A stretch of DNA of 64,000 nucleotides. Origin: JAHEJN01 sp963787285 (GTDB taxonomy: Bacteria > Actinomycetota > Acidimicrobiia > Acidimicrobiales > JAHEJN01). Below, one piece after another: positions 19,184 through 27,799 of this stretch (positions are counted from its first letter, which is position 1; each line of letters starts with the position of its first letter). The position numbers and the translations under genes are program-made. The notes beneath the pieces are model-generated. The model ran no database searches, had not been told where the DNA came from, and worked only from the letters and a program-made list of their open reading frames with translations. The DNA is taken from NCBI GenBank assembly GCA_963787285.1, contig CAWBCM010000018.1, positions 46,154-110,153 on the forward strand. The letters are read 5' to 3'.

Positions 19184-19291
19184 GTGTAATTACACACAGC
19201 GTTATCCCCTAGCTGTGGATAACTCAGAGTGTGGGATAATCGGTGACCACGACCCTCGTGCACCGCGGTATTTACCCAAAACTGTGGAAAA
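19184..19291. promoter_or_regulatory. AT-rich gap with DnaA-box-like sequences between convergent genes
   Basis: In otherwise GC-rich DNA, this short gap holds a perfect 12-bp palindrome GTGTAATTACAC (19184-19195), TTATCCCCT (19202-19210), a perfect DnaA box TTATCCACA on the minus strand (19214-19222), a near match GTGGGATAA (19231-19239, minus), and TTTTCCACA on the minus strand (19283-19291). It lies between two 3' gene ends, where no promoter is expected. It could be an origin element or a DnaA-titration site; function is inferred. Confidence 0.5.
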
Positions 19292-19297
19292 GATCGG

Positions 19298-19555
19298 TCA
19301 CTCGATGGGTGCGACCAGATCCATGTCCTCCAGGCAGTGACGCGGCGGGGGTGGATCCTCGTCGGGCGCCGTCCGGATGAACAACTCGGTGCCGCACACC
19401 GAACACCGGTAGTGGATCTTGACCCGTCGAAGCTCACCGGCCGGCGGCGGCTCGGGGATCGGCCGTGACAGGTTGCCGAGCATGAACATGCCGAGTCGGA
19501 TGATTCCGTAGGCGACGGCGACGGCCACCGCGATCCGGAAGAGGGTGTCGATCAC
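19298..19555 (-). CDS. Small membrane protein with Cys-rich tail, coupled to thiolase
   Basis: An 85-residue protein. One N-terminal transmembrane helix (LFRIAVAVAVAYGIIRLGMFML) is followed by a Pro-rich linker and a half zinc-ribbon-like tail, YRCSVCGTELFIR then RHCLEDM. The first pair CSVC is a classic zinc knuckle, but the second knuckle has a single Cys, so zinc binding is uncertain. The GTG start at 19555 overlaps the thiolase stop (GTGA), so it is co-translated with it. I do not recognise a named family. Confidence 0.7.
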   Translation of the reverse strand: MIDTLFRIAVAVAVAYGIIRLGMFMLGNLSRPIPEPPPAGELRRVKIHYRCSVCGTELFIRTAPDEDPPPPRHCLEDMDLVAPIE

Positions 19556-20748
19556 GAGAGGCGCTCGATGATGGTGGCATTGGCCATACCGCCGCCTTCG
19601 CACATGGTTTGCAGGCCGAAGCGACCGCCGGTGCGTTCGAGCTCGTTGACGAGGGTGGCCATGAGCTTGGTGCCCGAAGCGCCGAGCGGGTGGCCGAGCG
19701 CGATGGCACCGCCGTTCACGTTGACCTTCGTCATGTCGGCGTGCAGCTCGTTCTGCCAGGCGAGCACCACCGGGGCGAACGCCTCGTTGATCTCGACCAG
19801 ATCGATGTCGTCGATCGACAGACCCGCGTTGGCCAGAACCTTGTGGGTGGCCGGAATGGGCGCCGTGAGCATCAGACGGGGATCGGCGCCGGCCAGGGCG
19901 AAGGCGTGGAACCGGGCCCGGGGGGTGAGGCCGTGCCGTTGGGCCGTCTCGACACTCATGACGAGGACTCCGGACGCGCCGTCGCAGATCTGCGACGAGT
20001 TGCCCGCAGTGATCTTCCCACCCTCGGTGAAGGCGGGCCGCAGCTCGGCCAGACCCGCGACCGTGGTGTCGTCGCGTATGCCTTCGTCGGTGGTGGCCAT
20101 GCCGGGGTCGTCGACGACACGGCCACCGTCGCGATCGCGGACACGGCGAGCGACGGGCACGATCTCGTTGTCGAAGCGACCTTCGGCGGTGGCCTGGGCG
20201 GCGAGTTGGTGACTGCGCGCGGCGTAGGTGTCGAGGTCGGTTCGCTCGAGCCCCCACTCGTCGGCGATGAGCTCGGCCGAGATCCCCTGCGGCACCAGCC
20301 CACCCCGGTCGCGGTAGCGGGCCTGCATGGTGTCCCCGAAGGGCCGCCCGAAGGTCCCGTCACCCGCCGATGCGCCCATGACGACCTGGCTCATCACTTC
20401 GACGCCCGCCGCGATCACGACGTCGTAGGCACCGGCCATCACGCCCTGGGCTGCGAAGTGCAAGGCCTGCTGCGACGAGCCGCACTGACGATCGACGGTG
20501 GTTCCGGGGACCGACTCGGGCCACCCGGCGGCGAGCACCGCATTGCGCGAGACATTGAAGGCCTGACCGCCCACCTGGCTCACGCAGCCCATGATCACGT
20601 CGTCGACCAGGGCGGGATCGAGATCGTTGCGGACCTGAAGGGCCTCGAGCATCTGCGCCGCGAGATCGACGGGATGCCACGCCGAGAGCGCCCCGTTGCG
20701 CTTGCCGCCGGCGCTGCGCACGACGTCGACGATCACCGCTTCGGCCAT
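19552..20748 (-). CDS. Acetyl-CoA C-acyltransferase (thiolase)
   Basis: A 398-residue thiolase for beta-oxidation or acetoacetyl-CoA formation. The nucleophilic cysteine is Cys89 in VDRQCGSSQQAL. The downstream motifs are NEAFAPVVLAWQ, GGAIALGHPLGASG with the catalytic His, and MCEGGGMANA with the second Cys. It has the usual length for the degradative class. The start is ATG at 20748; an in-frame extension further upstream is antisense to the DoxX gene and has no family similarity. Confidence 0.94.
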   Translation of the reverse strand: MAEAVIVDVVRSAGGKRNGALSAWHPVDLAAQMLEALQVRNDLDPALVDDVIMGCVSQVGGQAFNVSRNAVLAAGWPESVPGTTVDRQCGSSQQALHFAAQGVMAGAYDVVIAAGVEVMSQVVMGASAGDGTFGRPFGDTMQARYRDRGGLVPQGISAELIADEWGLERTDLDTYAARSHQLAAQATAEGRFDNEIVPVARRVRDRDGGRVVDDPGMATTDEGIRDDTTVAGLAELRPAFTEGGKITAGNSSQICDGASGVLVMSVETAQRHGLTPRARFHAFALAGADPRLMLTAPIPATHKVLANAGLSIDDIDLVEINEAFAPVVLAWQNELHADMTKVNVNGGAIALGHPLGASGTKLMATLVNELERTGGRFGLQTMCEGGGMANATIIERLS

Positions 20749-20799
20749 GCCCCGAGGGTAGAGGCTGGTTTGGTCGAAGCGAGCCCTACGATCACGGGC

Positions 20800-21312
20800 G
20801 TGAATCCCGACTCCGTCGACCTGGTCGTGTTGCTCGCACGGCTTGCGCTGGGCGCCATGTTGGCCGCTCACGGCCTGCGCAAGCTCCAGTCCCTCGACGG
20901 GACGGCCCGCTGGTTCCACAGCATCGGCATGCGACCGGGTCGCCTGAACGCCGTGCTGGCCGGCCTCACCGAAACCGGCGCCGGTGTCCTGATGGCGTTC
21001 GGGTTGGTCACCTCGTTGTCGGCCGCCGCCTTCGTCGCGCTCATGGTGGTCGCGGCGATCACCACCCACGCCCGGAACGGCTTCTTCATTCTCGACGAGG
21101 GGTGGGAGTACGTGTTCGTCATCGCGGTGTTCGCTGTCGTCGTGGCCACCGTCGGTCCGGGCGACTGGTCGCTCGACGAGGCGATCGGACTGGCCGACGA
21201 TCTCGACGGGTGGCCCGGCCTGCTCATCGCCGCCCTCGGCGGAGTGGCCGCCGCGTTCGGCCAGCTGGCGGTGTTCTACCGGCCCTCGGCCGCCGCCTCC
21301 GAGACCACCTGA
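20800..21312 (+). CDS. DoxX family membrane protein
   Basis: A 170-residue integral membrane protein with four hydrophobic segments: LVVLLARLALGAMLAAHGL, GLTETGAGVLMAFGLVTSL, AAFVALMVVAAITTH and YVFVIAVFAVVVATV. The HGLRKL motif after helix 1 and the GxxETGAG motif in helix 2 fit DoxX. Family members take part in thiosulfate oxidation or oxidative-stress membrane complexes; the role here is unknown. The start is GTG at 20800. Its last 37 bp overlap the convergent serine hydrolase end. Confidence 0.85.
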   Translation: MNPDSVDLVVLLARLALGAMLAAHGLRKLQSLDGTARWFHSIGMRPGRLNAVLAGLTETGAGVLMAFGLVTSLSAAAFVALMVVAAITTHARNGFFILDEGWEYVFVIAVFAVVVATVGPGDWSLDEAIGLADDLDGWPGLLIAALGGVAAAFGQLAVFYRPSAAASETT

Positions 21313-24300
21313 TCGAACAGCTCGTCGTTGGCCCCTGGCCAGGCGGCGACCGCCCACTTGTCGAAGTCGGTGCCGCTGATGGCGGCTCCCGCGAGCCCGG
21401 CCACGGGATCGACGAACAGATAGGTGCCGCTGCCCCCGAAATGGCCGAAGGTCTGCGGTGAGGTCCGCCGGCCCGACCAGTGCGGTGACTTGTCGCCTTT
21501 GATCTCGAAGCCGAGACCCCACGGCAGCGGATCGAACCGACCCCATCCGGGGAGCACACCGGAGAGCCCGGGGAACTGCTCGGTGACCGCCTCGGCGAGC
21601 GTCGACGGTGCGATCAGTGTCGGCGCCAACAGCTCGCCGGCGAGGGTGAGCAGATCGTCGACGCTGCTGTGGATGTCGAAGGCAGGCGAACCGCGCAGCC
21701 TCGTGGCCGCCAGCCCCAACGGCATGAACACCGCCTCGCGTTGGTACTCGGCGAAGGGCATGCCGGCCCGACGGCTCACGTGCTCGGCCAGCACCTCGAT
21801 GTCGATGTTCGAGTACACGCGGCGGGCGCCGACGGCGGCGACGAACTCCGGTCGGTCGAAGTCGTAGCCGGCCGCATGGGCGAGCAGGTGACGTATGGTC
21901 GCCCCGGGTCGGCCGGCTGGTTCGTCGAGCTCGATCGTGCCCTCCTCCACGGCGACGAGACAGGCGAGCGACACGAAGAGCTTCGAGACCGAGGCGACGC
22001 GGCTCACCCGAGCGGTGTCGCCTCCCCGGCCGACGACGCCATCGACGGTGCGGGCGCCGATGGAGGCGGCCGCCGGGTCGGGCCAGCGGGCCACGAGGGG
22101 GGTGAGATCGATCGTCACTCTCGCGAGCTGGGCTCGGCCCGCCGCGGCCTCGTCGAGCAGCTGGTCGTCGGTCATCTCGACCGTCACCCGACGGAGCTCG
22201 CCGGTGAATGCGAAGGGCGCAACGTAGTGCGAGACCGGTGAGCCCCGGTCGAGTCCGATGTCGAGCCCCGAGAACGAGACGAGCAGCCAGAAGATGTTGA
22301 CGGTCTCCATCCGTGCGACCTCGACGCCGTCGACGAGCAGCCGTCCGACTCCCGGTGCCCGATTGCCCGTCACCTCGCCTCGGGCGAGATCGAAAACGAG
22401 ATCGTGACGTCCGGGCGGAACCGGGGACGGGGAACGCACCAGTTGATGCGATCCGCCGATGTTCAGGTCGTGCACGAGGTGGCCGTCGTCACCGAGGTAC
22501 AGGCTGTAACCCGACGTGGCGTCGCCGTGGGCGACCAGCACCCCCGTTGCGCCCTCATCGGGGATGGTGACCTCGGCGGTGATCCGGTAACTGCGGCTGC
22601 GTACGTCGGGGGCGACATCGGTGGGGATGTGGCCCATGCCCTTCCAGAACTCGTAGCGACGACGGTGGCCGTGCACCCGGTCGGCCGTCTCCGCGAACCG
22701 CTCACCGAAACGATCGTCGAGCGGCAGCACCTGATTGGCTTCGGCCTCGGCCCACCACGTGTCGACCATGGCCGCCAGTCGATCGGGCTCGGAGGCGGCG
22801 AGATCGTGGACTTCGTTCATGTCGTCGTCGAGGTGGTACAGCTCCCAGACGTCGTCATCGAACGAGGAGAACAGCGGGTGATAGGCGACGGCCTTCCATC
22901 CATCGACCCACAGGCCGCGGTGGCCGAACATCTCGAAGTACTGCACGGTCTTGGCGGTGATGGCCCCCGAGTCGGTGAGCGTGGCGGCGAAGCTGGTGCC
23001 GGTGAGCGGTTGTTGTGCGACCCCGTTGACTTCGGCAGGTGGGTCGATGCCGACCACGTCGAGCAAGGTGGGGACGACGTCGGACGCGTGGCAGAAGTGG
23101 TGGCGCAGCTCGCCGTGTCGGCCGATGCCGTTGGGCCACGACACCACCAGCGGGTCGCGGATCCCGCCGCCGTGGGTGTTCTGTTTGTACCGCTTCAGCG
23201 GCGTGTTGGCCGCCATCGCCCAGCCCCACGGGAAGTTGGAGTGGGTGTCGGGGCCACCGATGTCGTCGAGGCGCGCCAGCTTGTCGTCGATCGACTCCTC
23301 GACACCGTTGAACGGACCCATGGCATTGACGAACCCGAGGGGTCCGCCCTCCTGGCTGGCGCCGTTGTCGGAGAGCACCAGCACGAGCGTGTCGTCGAGT
23401 TGACCGGTTCGATCGAGGAAGTCGGCGAGGCGGGCCAGGTGCGCGTCGGCGTGGTGCAGCATCGCGGTGTAGGCGGCCATGAGACGAGCACCCAGACGGC
23501 GGCGGCCGGGGTCGAGGTCGTCCCACGCCTCGACGCCGTCGTTGCGGGGAGGAAGCGGCGTGCCCGCCGGCACGATCCCGAGGTCGATCATGCGGGCGAG
23601 GCGGCGGTTGCGTGTGGCGTCCCAGCCGGACGCGAACATCGGTTCGTACCCGTCGATGAGGTCGCTGGGCACCTGGTGAGGCGCGTGACAGGCGCCGAGG
23701 GCGAGGTAGCTGAACCAGGGTGTGCCGGGCGCCCCCTCGAGGTGTTCGGCGATCATGCGGATGGTCTCGTCGACCAGATCGGCGGTGAGGTGGTAGCCGG
23801 TGGCGAAGGTTCCCGGCGGGCTCACGTGGGTGTTGTCGCGCACGAGCTCGGGTGCGTACTGATCGGTCTCGGCGTCGAGGAAGCCGTAGAACCGATCGAA
23901 GCCGCGCCCGAGCGGCCAGCCGTCGACGGGGCCGACCGGGCCGGTCTCGTACAGGGGCGTCACGTGCCACTTCCCGGTCATGTAGTTGCGATAGCCGTGG
24001 GGTCGCAACATCTCGGCCAGCGTTCCCGCCGACCGGGCGATCTTGCCGCGATAGCCCGGATAGCCGCTGTCGAAGTTGGCCAGACAGCCCATGCCCACTG
24101 CGTGGTGATTGCGCCCGGTGAGCAGCGCAGCTCGTGTGGTGGAGCACATCGCGGTGGTGTGGAAGCCCGTGTAGCGCAGTCCGCGATCCGCGAACCGGTC
24201 GATCGTGGGCGTGGCCGCATCGCCGCCGAAGCAGCCGAAGTCGCTGAAGCCGACATCGTCGAACAGCACCACCAGGATGTTCGGCGCTCCCTCGGGTGGT

Positions 24301-24371
24301 CGGGCGGCCGATGGCCAGAACGGGGTCGAGTCGGCGATGGTTCGGCCGACGCGGGCGCCCGGTTCGCTCAT
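21276..24371 (-). CDS. Arylsulfatase joined in frame to a beta-lactamase-fold serine hydrolase
   Basis: A single 1031-residue frame. Residues 1-750 are a type I sulfatase: NILVVLFDDVGFSDFGCFGG (metal aspartates), the formylglycine site CSTTRAALLTGRN (Thr in place of the usual Pro), TGKWH, and LVLSDNGAS. Its tail is a jelly-roll-like region. Residues about 752-1031 form a serine hydrolase with SVSK (SxxK), YSN, and FGHFGGSG. The join at GTG 22118 looks like a separate gene start (VTIDLTPLVARWP), and other genes here are coupled by GTGA, so a small indel may have fused two genes. It begins 7 bp after the UGSC gene stop, so same operon. Confidence 0.85.
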   Translation of the reverse strand: MSEPGARVGRTIADSTPFWPSAARPPEGAPNILVVLFDDVGFSDFGCFGGDAATPTIDRFADRGLRYTGFHTTAMCSTTRAALLTGRNHHAVGMGCLANFDSGYPGYRGKIARSAGTLAEMLRPHGYRNYMTGKWHVTPLYETGPVGPVDGWPLGRGFDRFYGFLDAETDQYAPELVRDNTHVSPPGTFATGYHLTADLVDETIRMIAEHLEGAPGTPWFSYLALGACHAPHQVPSDLIDGYEPMFASGWDATRNRRLARMIDLGIVPAGTPLPPRNDGVEAWDDLDPGRRRLGARLMAAYTAMLHHADAHLARLADFLDRTGQLDDTLVLVLSDNGASQEGGPLGFVNAMGPFNGVEESIDDKLARLDDIGGPDTHSNFPWGWAMAANTPLKRYKQNTHGGGIRDPLVVSWPNGIGRHGELRHHFCHASDVVPTLLDVVGIDPPAEVNGVAQQPLTGTSFAATLTDSGAITAKTVQYFEMFGHRGLWVDGWKAVAYHPLFSSFDDDVWELYHLDDDMNEVHDLAASEPDRLAAMVDTWWAEAEANQVLPLDDRFGERFAETADRVHGHRRRYEFWKGMGHIPTDVAPDVRSRSYRITAEVTIPDEGATGVLVAHGDATSGYSLYLGDDGHLVHDLNIGGSHQLVRSPSPVPPGRHDLVFDLARGEVTGNRAPGVGRLLVDGVEVARMETVNIFWLLVSFSGLDIGLDRGSPVSHYVAPFAFTGELRRVTVEMTDDQLLDEAAAGRAQLARVTIDLTPLVARWPDPAAASIGARTVDGVVGRGGDTARVSRVASVSKLFVSLACLVAVEEGTIELDEPAGRPGATIRHLLAHAAGYDFDRPEFVAAVGARRVYSNIDIEVLAEHVSRRAGMPFAEYQREAVFMPLGLAATRLRGSPAFDIHSSVDDLLTLAGELLAPTLIAPSTLAEAVTEQFPGLSGVLPGWGRFDPLPWGLGFEIKGDKSPHWSGRRTSPQTFGHFGGSGTYLFVDPVAGLAGAAISGTDFDKWAVAAWPGANDELFDQVVSEAAAEGR

Positions 24372-24378
24372 CGAGGGC

Positions 24379-24897
24379 TCAGCCGGGACCGGTGAGCGCG
24401 ACGACGATGGCCTCGATGGCGCGGTCGGCCAGTGCGGTCATCTCGGCGTCGGTTCGGTCCTGGATGGGGTGCGGCACGAACACCCGGGCGGTGTCGAGCC
24501 CCAGTGCCGCGGACTGGATCTCGGCCGCATCGCGGAACGGGTCGGAGGCGACGAAGACTCCCGGTATTCCCCTTCGTTCGAAATCGCTGATGTCGTGCAC
24601 ACTGCACGTCGTACACGAACCTCAATCGGCGAGCGCCTCGATGACCGCATGACACGAGGTGGCGATCTCGTGGCGGAGGTCGACCGGAGCGGGCTTCGAG
24701 AACGTGGGCTTCTCGAACCGGCGGGTGGTGGCGCCCATGGCGGAGAGCCGGGCGTCGACCTGATCGAGGAAGACGCTGCCCCGTGGCTTGGAGATGTCGA
24801 GCAATCCGACGGTGAGCCCGGCCAGCGACTCGGGCCGAGGTACCCGCTCGCGGGTGGCGGGCGTGGTTTCGTTGGTGGGATCGAGCACGGTGACCAT
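24379..24897 (-). CDS. UGSC family selenoprotein with in-frame UGA (Sec)
   Basis: About 172 residues if the in-frame TGA at 24622-24624 is read as selenocysteine. The first half runs MVTVLDPTNETTP, LAGLTVGLLDISKPRG and KPTFSKPAPVDLRHEIA, ending CHAVIEALAD. Then come UGA and GSCTTCSVHDISDFERRG, i.e. the UGSC motif followed by CSVHD that defines the family, and 73 more codons with normal codon use. A hairpin 13 nt after the UGA could act as a bacterial SECIS. The start at ATG 24897 fits the family opening; longer starts run into repeats. The function is not known; a thiol/selenol redox role is inferred from the motif and the thioredoxin-fold neighbour. Confidence 0.85.
24594..24624 (-). promoter_or_regulatory. 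UGA selenocysteine codon and candidate bacterial SECIS hairpin
   Basis: The TGA at 24622-24624 is followed after 13 nt by the hairpin CGTGC-AGTGT-GCACG (24608 to 24594). It has a 5-bp GC-rich stem and a loop containing GU, about 19 nt after the UGA, which fits the spacing of bacterial SECIS elements. An alternative wider stem TCGTGTAC/GTGCACGA is also possible. Prediction by eye only. Confidence 0.6.
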
Positions 24898-24937
24898 CGG
24901 TGGCGACCCTACTCGTGCCCGGGCCACCAGGTCACGG

Positions 24938-25080
24938 CGTGACCTCTCGGGTGACGGCAATACTGCCTCTCTTGCAGCGTTGCATCGTCACGGCGGATCT
25001 CTCGGGTGACGGCAATACTGCCTCTCTTGCAGCGTTGCATCGTCACGGCCGGATCTCTCGGGTGACGGCAATACTGCCTT
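24938..25080. repeat. 55-56 bp tandem repeat, about 2.6 copies
   Basis: Copies begin near 24944, 24999 and 25055 (spacing 55 and 56). Each carries CTCTCGGGTGACGGCAATAC, and the palindrome GGCAATACTGCC recurs in each. The rightmost copy is the last codons and stop of the thioredoxin-fold gene (25043), so the repeat arose by duplicating that gene's 3' end toward the UGSC gene. The copies are nearly identical, which means recent duplication or an assembly artefact. Confidence 0.85.
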
Positions 25081-26506
25081 TCTCACCGGTGACCCAGCCG
25101 CCGATGATGGCCGACCACAGACCCGCCGGCCCGCCCGCATGCACGATCTGGAGGCCGCCCACCGGATTGAACTTCGGAACCCGGTGTCCGGCGAAAGCCT
25201 CGGGTAGCCCCTCCTCGATTCCGTCGGCCCCCCGGAGCACCGTGTCGGCATCGACGGTGAGGTACCGGTCGAGCTCGTCGCGCACGTGCTGCTTCGACCA
25301 GCCGGCGTCGGCGAACCGGCTCATGTGTTCGGGCGACACGACCAGCATGGCGTCGACCCCCATGAACATGCGCGGCCCGTTGGCGGTGAGCAACGACTGG
25401 GCCAACAGCTTGGTGAGCGACTCGGGAGTACGCGAAACCTGGTCGATGACGATGTGGGGACCCTCGCCGCAGTAGGCGGTGACGGTGTCGACGCCAGGAG
25501 CGAAGCCGCGTTCGACCGAGAGCGGCTCCCACGCCGAGCCCTCTTCGTCCTCGGCGAAGCAGAAACCGAGCTTGCTCGGCGAGCCGTGCGTGGCGCGGTC
25601 GACCCCGCCGGGCTCGCCGCCGCCCACGTTCTTGACCACCAGCTGGACGGCTCTGCCGATGGTGCTGTTGGCCCGATTGCCCTGGCCGAAGACGTTGACG
25701 CCGGAATTCATGGCGATGCGATGGCGGATCGGCCCGTTGACGACGAAGACCGGGCCGACGCCCATCGTGGTGGCCAGCACACCGTGCATGTTGAACTCGT
25801 CGCTGCAGACGGCTTCGAGAGCGGTGAGCACGACGGGGAGGTACTCGGGCTTGCATCCCGCCATCACCGCGTTGACGGCCACCTTCTCGACCGTGCACTC
25901 CGCCAGGTTGGGGGGCACGACGGCCACCACGTCGTCAGGACTCCTGCTGGTGCCCTCGAGCATGCGGGCCACTCGGGTCTCGGTGGGGGCAACCACCGGA
26001 AGACCGTCGGTCCAGCCCCGATCGAACATGGCCTCGGCCTCGTCTTCGAGGTCGGCGAACTCCACCCGACGACTGCGGAGACCGGTTCCGCCGAATCGGG
26101 CAAGCAGCTCGTCGGTGAGCGAGGGATCGACGCTGAGCGAACCGCACCCGGGCGAGAAGTCGGTCATGCCGTCGGCGATCTCGCGCTCGGCGAGGGTCGG
26201 ATCGCCCACGAAAAACCGCCACTGCTCGGCGCTCCAGCCGACGATGCGATCGGTCTCCGCGCCGTCGACGACGCGGAGCAGGGTGGGGACGGTTTCGATC
26301 CCGTGGTGCCACGAGACGGCGAGGTCCGTGTCGTCGAGGACCCACGGCGCATCGGTGGGGAAGGCGGGGTCGTCCTGGCTGTAGACGGTCACGTCCTTGC
26401 GCCGGTCACCCAGGGCGGTGAGGACGGGAGCCACGATCTGACAGGTGGGGCAATCGTGCTTCACGACGGCGACGAGACCGTCGGGGAGGGCGGGTCGGTT
26501 GGTCAC
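25043..26506 (-). CDS. Thioredoxin-fold protein with large conserved C-terminal domain, UGSC neighbour
   Basis: A 487-residue protein. Residues 1-110 look like a thioredoxin fold: VVKHDCPTCQIVAPVL with the redox pair Cys19/Cys22, and a cis-Pro region TVPTLLRV. A spacer with FSPGCGSLSVD leads to a domain of about 340 residues that I do not recognise, rich in conserved-looking Gly/Asn blocks (PNLAECTVEKVAVNAVMAG, VNGPIRHRIAMNSGVNVFG, GNRANSTIGRA). The GTG at 26506 is coupled to the preceding methyltransferase gene. The placement right before the selenoprotein suggests a redox partnership, which is inference. Confidence 0.75.
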   Translation of the reverse strand: MTNRPALPDGLVAVVKHDCPTCQIVAPVLTALGDRRKDVTVYSQDDPAFPTDAPWVLDDTDLAVSWHHGIETVPTLLRVVDGAETDRIVGWSAEQWRFFVGDPTLAEREIADGMTDFSPGCGSLSVDPSLTDELLARFGGTGLRSRRVEFADLEDEAEAMFDRGWTDGLPVVAPTETRVARMLEGTSRSPDDVVAVVPPNLAECTVEKVAVNAVMAGCKPEYLPVVLTALEAVCSDEFNMHGVLATTMGVGPVFVVNGPIRHRIAMNSGVNVFGQGNRANSTIGRAVQLVVKNVGGGEPGGVDRATHGSPSKLGFCFAEDEEGSAWEPLSVERGFAPGVDTVTAYCGEGPHIVIDQVSRTPESLTKLLAQSLLTANGPRMFMGVDAMLVVSPEHMSRFADAGWSKQHVRDELDRYLTVDADTVLRGADGIEEGLPEAFAGHRVPKFNPVGGLQIVHAGGPAGLWSAIIGGWVTGEKGSIAVTREIRP

Positions 26507-26539
26507 GGGTCGACGTTAGAGGGTGGCTGCTCGTACGAG

Positions 26540-27698
26540 CTAGGCCGTGGCCGATCGCACGACGACGAACGACTCGTCCTGGAACCAGAGTCCTCCGTGA
26601 CGTTGGAGGGTGGCGACGGTTCCCTCGACGTAGTCGCCCGACCGCAGGCTGGGTCGAGGCGCTCGTCGTCGATCTGGGCCACGTAGACGGCCGCGTTCCA
26701 GGCGGCGAGCAACGTCGAGGTGCCGATTCGACTCCCGCCCACCTCGTCGGGCAGCGCGTGGAGGTGATAGGTGAACAGCGACGCCTCGTCGCCGTCACCC
26801 TCGAATCGGAACCGCTGACCCTCCAGGTTCAGGAGGTGATCGAGTCGCTTCACCAGGGTGTGCCGCGGCGTGGCGAAGGGTTGTTCGTCGGGCCACAGTG
26901 AGCGGATGATCTCCATGCCCGGATCGTGTCCGGTCGACTGGATGACGATCATGCGACCCTGGTCGCGCAGGTTCTCGGCGAGGGGGGCCAGGATCTTGTC
27001 GACCTTGAACTCGGCAGAGGCGCGGCTGCGATAGGGCTGAGCGGCCAGGATCAGGTCGTAGCCATGGGTGTACCGGCCCTTGACAGGGATCACGTCGTCG
27101 AGCGTGAACCGATGATCTTCCCGATAGAGCACCATGACCGATGGTCGGGCGTAGAGCGGATTGCCGGTGGTCGGTGACGAGACGGTCTGCCAACCCTGCT
27201 GGAGGATGGGGTCGAGCTTTTCGATCTCGTGGCTCAGTTCGTGGCCCGTCGTGCCCTTCAGTGGGACGTCCCACCACTGGAGCTCGTCGATCAGCTCGGG
27301 TTTGCGAGGCTCGAGGGTCGGCGCTTCTCGATAGGTGAGATTGGTGATCACGCAGACGAGCTCGGGATGTTCCGCGAATCGGTCGGCCAACCGTTCGAGA
27401 CACATTCGGGTGTCCTCGAGACTGATCTCCTTGCCCACTGCCAGCATGGGCACGGTGGGGAAGCGGGCGTGGGCTTCGCGCAGCACGCGGCTGAGCACGT
27501 CGCCGTTGCCCGTGCCCGCATCGAAGATCCGCAACGCGGGCGGCTCGGGCTCGATGTGGGCCAGCTGGCGTCCCGCCCGCTCCGCGGTGACGGCCTTCTC
27601 GCTCGTGGTCGTGACGAAGAGGAGGTACTTCTCGCGGTTGTCGAAGAACCGGAACGGCTCGTCGTTGGCGTTGGCCGCTGGCTCTGGGTGGTCGTCCA
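26540..27698 (-). CDS. SAM-dependent methyltransferase-like protein, frameshifted near the C-terminus
   Basis: About 386 residues. The SAM-binding motif I is IFDAGTGNGDVLSRVL, followed by VCVITNL and later a second alpha/beta block (YDLILAAQPY). It opens FRFFDNREKYLLFVTTTSEKA, a pattern known from uncharacterised methyltransferases. The sequence is coherent to DDERLDP; there the GGG run at 26651-26653 seems one base short. The shifted frame continues SLRSGDYVEGTVATLQRHGG and WFQDESFVVVRSATA to a stop at 26540. Without correction the frame ends at 26503. The likely start is GTG 27698 with GGGGA upstream. It is the first gene of the putative UGSC operon; substrate unknown. Confidence 0.72.
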
Positions 27699-27799
27699 CG
27701 TCTGGTCCCCCAACGTCTCCGTGTTCAATCAGGTTCGTCGCTGCTCGCCGTCGGGGCAAGACCGCATGACGGACAGAACTTCGCCGTGGTGTCGGCCGG

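Noticed and set aside
24938..25080. CRISPR array
   Set aside because: The repeats are contiguous with no unique spacers, number under three, and one copy is the end of a protein gene.
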